In this document: in pieces, positions 61,929 to 64,000 of the stretch
Layout of the letters: each line of letters starts with the position of its first letter
Position numbering within the stretch: position 1 is the first letter of the stretch
DNA from: CAZPDM01 sp964585305
Lineage (GTDB): Bacteria; Planctomycetota; Uabimicrobiia; Uabimicrobiales; JABWCH01
NCBI GenBank assembly: GCA_964585305.1
Contig: CAZPDM010000005.1
Span: 1 to 64,000 of the forward strand
Direction of reading: 5' to 3'
DNA length: 64,000 bases
Translations under genes and position numbers: made by a program
The notes under the pieces: generated by a model
What the model was told of the DNA's origin: nothing
The model's input: only the letters and a program-made list of their open reading frames with translations
Databases searched by the model: none

Positions 61929-62876
61929 ATGCAAAATTATCTTGATCAATGCAAAGGTTGTATGTGGGGACTTGCAATTGGTGATGCACTAGGTTTTCCT
62001 ATTGAATTTAGCCCAATTGATTTAATTCATTCCAGATATGGATCATCCGGGATTACAACATTTGTCCAAGCCTTTCCTAATGCTCCATTAGGAATATATT
62101 CTGATGATACTGATATGAGTTTAGCAGTCGCACGAGCATTATTACAAAGCAAAAATCCAAAAGATATAGATAATGTTATGTCAGAAATCGTTCGTGAATT
62201 TATAGATTGGGCCAATAATTGTGAAGAAATGCGAGCTCCAGGGACTACTTGTTTAAATGGATGCGATAATTTAGCAAAAGGAATATCTTGGCAAGAAAGT
62301 GGAATCAGGAATTCTAAAGGTTGTGGTGCAGCTATGCGTAGTGCACCAATTGGAATATTTTATGAAAATATAGAAGATGTTGTAAAAGTATCGTACGCTA
62401 CAAGTATTTGTACTCACGCCCATCCTACTGGTATTGCGTCCGGAATCGCGACTGCAATATGTACATACCTTGGTTTACATCAAGTTCCTTGCGAACAAAT
62501 GATTCCGCAAACAATACAACTTATTGCTCCGTATGATACATTAAAAGAAGTCTCCAGCAAATTGGAACTCGCCTTGAAAATCTTAAATGAACCGCCAAAT
62601 ATAGCTATTCCTAAAATTGGTCAAGGATGGATAGGAGAAGAAGCAATTGCAATAGCTCTCTATGCTTTTCTTAAAACCCCCCAAGATTATCGTCAAACTG
62701 TACTTAATGCTGCAAATATTACTGGAGATTCTGATTCAACAGCCTGCATTGCAGGAGCAATTTCCGGAGCATATAATGGTTCAAAAAATATACCCCAAGA
62801 ATGGATCAATGTTGTAGAAAATACAAACTTAATATTAGAGATAGCTACTGCATTACACTCTAAAAGAGTTATATAA
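61929..62876 (+). CDS. ADP-ribosylglycohydrolase family protein
   Basis: 315 residues, cytoplasmic. The DraG/ARH family signature is complete: CMWGLAIGDALGFPIEF at the start, YSDDTDMSLAVARAL (metal-binding Asp/Thr), NSKGCGAAMRSAPIG, HAHPTGIASGIATA, and ITGDSDSTACIAGAI with the second metal site. These enzymes remove ADP-ribose from proteins or other targets with two Mg ions. No partner ADP-ribosyltransferase is visible in the window. AGGAGG lies 8 bases before the ATG. Length is normal for the family. Confidence 0.93.
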   Translation: MQNYLDQCKGCMWGLAIGDALGFPIEFSPIDLIHSRYGSSGITTFVQAFPNAPLGIYSDDTDMSLAVARALLQSKNPKDIDNVMSEIVREFIDWANNCEEMRAPGTTCLNGCDNLAKGISWQESGIRNSKGCGAAMRSAPIGIFYENIEDVVKVSYATSICTHAHPTGIASGIATAICTYLGLHQVPCEQMIPQTIQLIAPYDTLKEVSSKLELALKILNEPPNIAIPKIGQGWIGEEAIAIALYAFLKTPQDYRQTVLNAANITGDSDSTACIAGAISGAYNGSKNIPQEWINVVENTNLILEIATALHSKRVI

Positions 62877-62944
62877 AATATTTTTTATACCCAAAAGAAT
62901 TTAAAAGTTTGTATACAAAAAAGAAGAAAGAAGGAAAATCTGAA

Positions 62945-64000
62945 ATGAAAGAAAAAGTGTTTATATTTTTGTATTTTTTTATACTTATTTTTCCTTTGAT
63001 AGCTTCATCTGATGATATTTATCTTTGGAATCCATCTATTCGTTATCGTTTTCCTACCCTGACATACCAAGGAAAAACCTGGGTAAATGGAGAGGTTAAG
63101 GCAGATGTAGCAATTAAATCGGTGAATGTTATTCTCAGTAACTCACGCGGAAGTAAAGAAAGTACGGAATGTACACTTTATTTTTTAGATAGTACCAAAC
63201 AACAGGCAGTTTTTAAAAATGAAATTACTGTTAATCCGCAACTACCATTGATGACAATTGAAGTCATCCATGAAAATAAAACTACCTGCCAAAGAAGTTA
63301 TATATTGCCCATTTCCTGCACTTCCGCAAATTATGATAATTTTGGAGAAATTGTTGCAGTACAACTTTCCAAAGAAACTGTTCGATGTTTAAAATTTAGC
63401 AAAGATAATTTATATTTAATTGCTGGATTAGATGATGGAACAATAAAAGTTCTGGATCCCTGGACTTTGAAAATTTTAAAAAATTTACGTGGACATGCTA
63501 GCAGTGTTCGAGATGTTTTAATTACACGAGATAACAAAACTATTGTTTCTTGTAGTACAGATAAAACGATTAAAATATGGGATATTGCTACAGAAAAATG
63601 TACGACGACATTAACGGATAAGGAATTCCCGGTTGAATCTATTGCCTTAAGTCCAGATGAAAAATATTTAGCTAGTGGCTCTCGTTACATTTTGCTATGG
63701 GATTTTCCTACACGACAGTTTATAAAAAAAATGACGCTTTCATATTTTATGGATATTCGTCCATTAGTATTTAGCCCAGATGGAAAACGATTATTTAGTG
63801 GAGATGATCGCAACTCAATCCGCGTTTGGAAAATTCCAGATGGCTATTATGATAGCTATCGTTATCATGGAAGTAGTATTACTGCAATGACTATTTGCCC
63901 TAGTATGCAATATTTATACACTGGAGATAAATCTTGTTACATGAGACGTTGGCAACTTTTGCTCGATACAAACAATACTTCCTGGGATGGCGAAGAAAAA
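62945..64000 (+). CDS. Exported WD40-repeat protein (partial, 3' end missing)
   Basis: The frame is open from this ATG to the window edge (352 codons), so the gene continues beyond. AAGGA lies 9 bases upstream. The signal peptide spans about 1-21 (FIFLYFFILIFPLIASS). A beta-sandwich-like region (about 25-135) is followed by WD40 blades: VLDPWTLKILKNLRGHASSV, STDKTIKIWDIATEKC, SRYILLWDFPTRQF, FSPDGKRLFSGDDRN and IRVWKIPDG. It should form a periplasmic or surface beta-propeller, at least five blades so far. It starts 68 bases after the ADP-ribosylglycohydrolase gene in the same direction. Confidence 0.85.
   Translation, partial: MKEKVFIFLYFFILIFPLIASSDDIYLWNPSIRYRFPTLTYQGKTWVNGEVKADVAIKSVNVILSNSRGSKESTECTLYFLDSTKQQAVFKNEITVNPQLPLMTIEVIHENKTTCQRSYILPISCTSANYDNFGEIVAVQLSKETVRCLKFSKDNLYLIAGLDDGTIKVLDPWTLKILKNLRGHASSVRDVLITRDNKTIVSCSTDKTIKIWDIATEKCTTTLTDKEFPVESIALSPDEKYLASGSRYILLWDFPTRQFIKKMTLSYFMDIRPLVFSPDGKRLFSGDDRNSIRVWKIPDGYYDSYRYHGSSITAMTICPSMQYLYTGDKSCYMRRWQLLLDTNNTSWDGEEK

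Noticed and set aside
1..64000. CRISPR arrays, prophage genes, complete insertion sequences, rRNA or tRNA
   Set aside because: Looked for and not found: no regularly spaced repeats, no integrase or transposase frames, and no structural RNA signature that holds up.

Overview
The window is AT-rich throughout (roughly one third G+C by eye), gene-dense, and comes from a diderm bacterium: it encodes a BamA/TamA-type Omp85 protein, a FadL-type outer membrane protein, many lipoproteins with their signal peptidase II, and a CPA2 antiporter. Large Ser/Thr kinases, a kinase fused to a formylglycine-enzyme-like domain, a PEP-CTERM secreted lectin, two tiny zinc ribbons of the CxC...CxxC type and a small protein of the kind I know from planctomycete genomes point to the Planctomycetota or another PVC lineage. 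This is an inference; the window has no rRNA, tRNA or complete phylogenetic marker set. rplC is the only core ribosomal gene.

Layout. 1-3.4 kb: a zinc-ribbon/pseudokinase-SUMF1 pair on the minus strand and a divergent secreted C-type lectin. 3.5-23.9 kb: four head-to-tail paralogous genes for about 1,670-residue receptor-like Ser/Thr kinases (cytoplasmic kinase, one membrane helix, then about 1,370 residues of TPR and other helical repeats). Each start codon lies just behind a hairpin, and a 172-bp MITE-like element sits between the second and third gene. 24-31.3 kb, minus strand: an FG-GAP repeat lipoprotein and six exported proteins, most of them LPP20/FlgT-like paralogues, one carrying a degenerate caspase-like/EF-hand segment. 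31.5-36.8 kb: an HExxH membrane protein, an unusually long LspA, a sugar-isomerase-like TIM barrel, PseC, PseB and a Nudix-like protein. 37-43 kb: a MEMO-family protein, cyclophilin, a PAP2 lipoprotein, an exported SAM hydroxide adenosyltransferase-like protein and a FadL-like porin. 43-47 kb: an M49-like peptidase and an Omp85 protein. 47.4-49.9 kb: a stand-alone GspE/MshE N-terminal domain protein, a fusion of two HU domains, a pseudo-receiver and an RsbW-type ATPase, and a small helical protein. 50-52.8 kb: a C2-like/coiled-coil secreted protein, a second zinc ribbon, a solitary rplC, and a small conserved protein. 52.9-59.7 kb: a giant Hsp70-like protein, two related lipoproteins, a DUF481 outer membrane protein and a pseudo-receiver/TPR protein. 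59.8-64 kb: a KefB/C-like antiporter, an ADP-ribosylglycohydrolase and the beginning of a secreted WD40 protein cut by the window edge.

Two themes stand out. The first is signalling and envelope biology: receptor kinases next to a cluster of exported LPP20-like proteins. The second is domain recycling with lost catalytic residues: a pseudokinase, two pseudo-receivers, a caspase-like remnant and an FGE domain missing a cysteine. Transcription units are usually closed by strong hairpins flanked by A and T runs, often serving both directions. Several good sigma70-type promoters use a TTGC-type -35 element. No CRISPR array, prophage or intact insertion sequence was seen.
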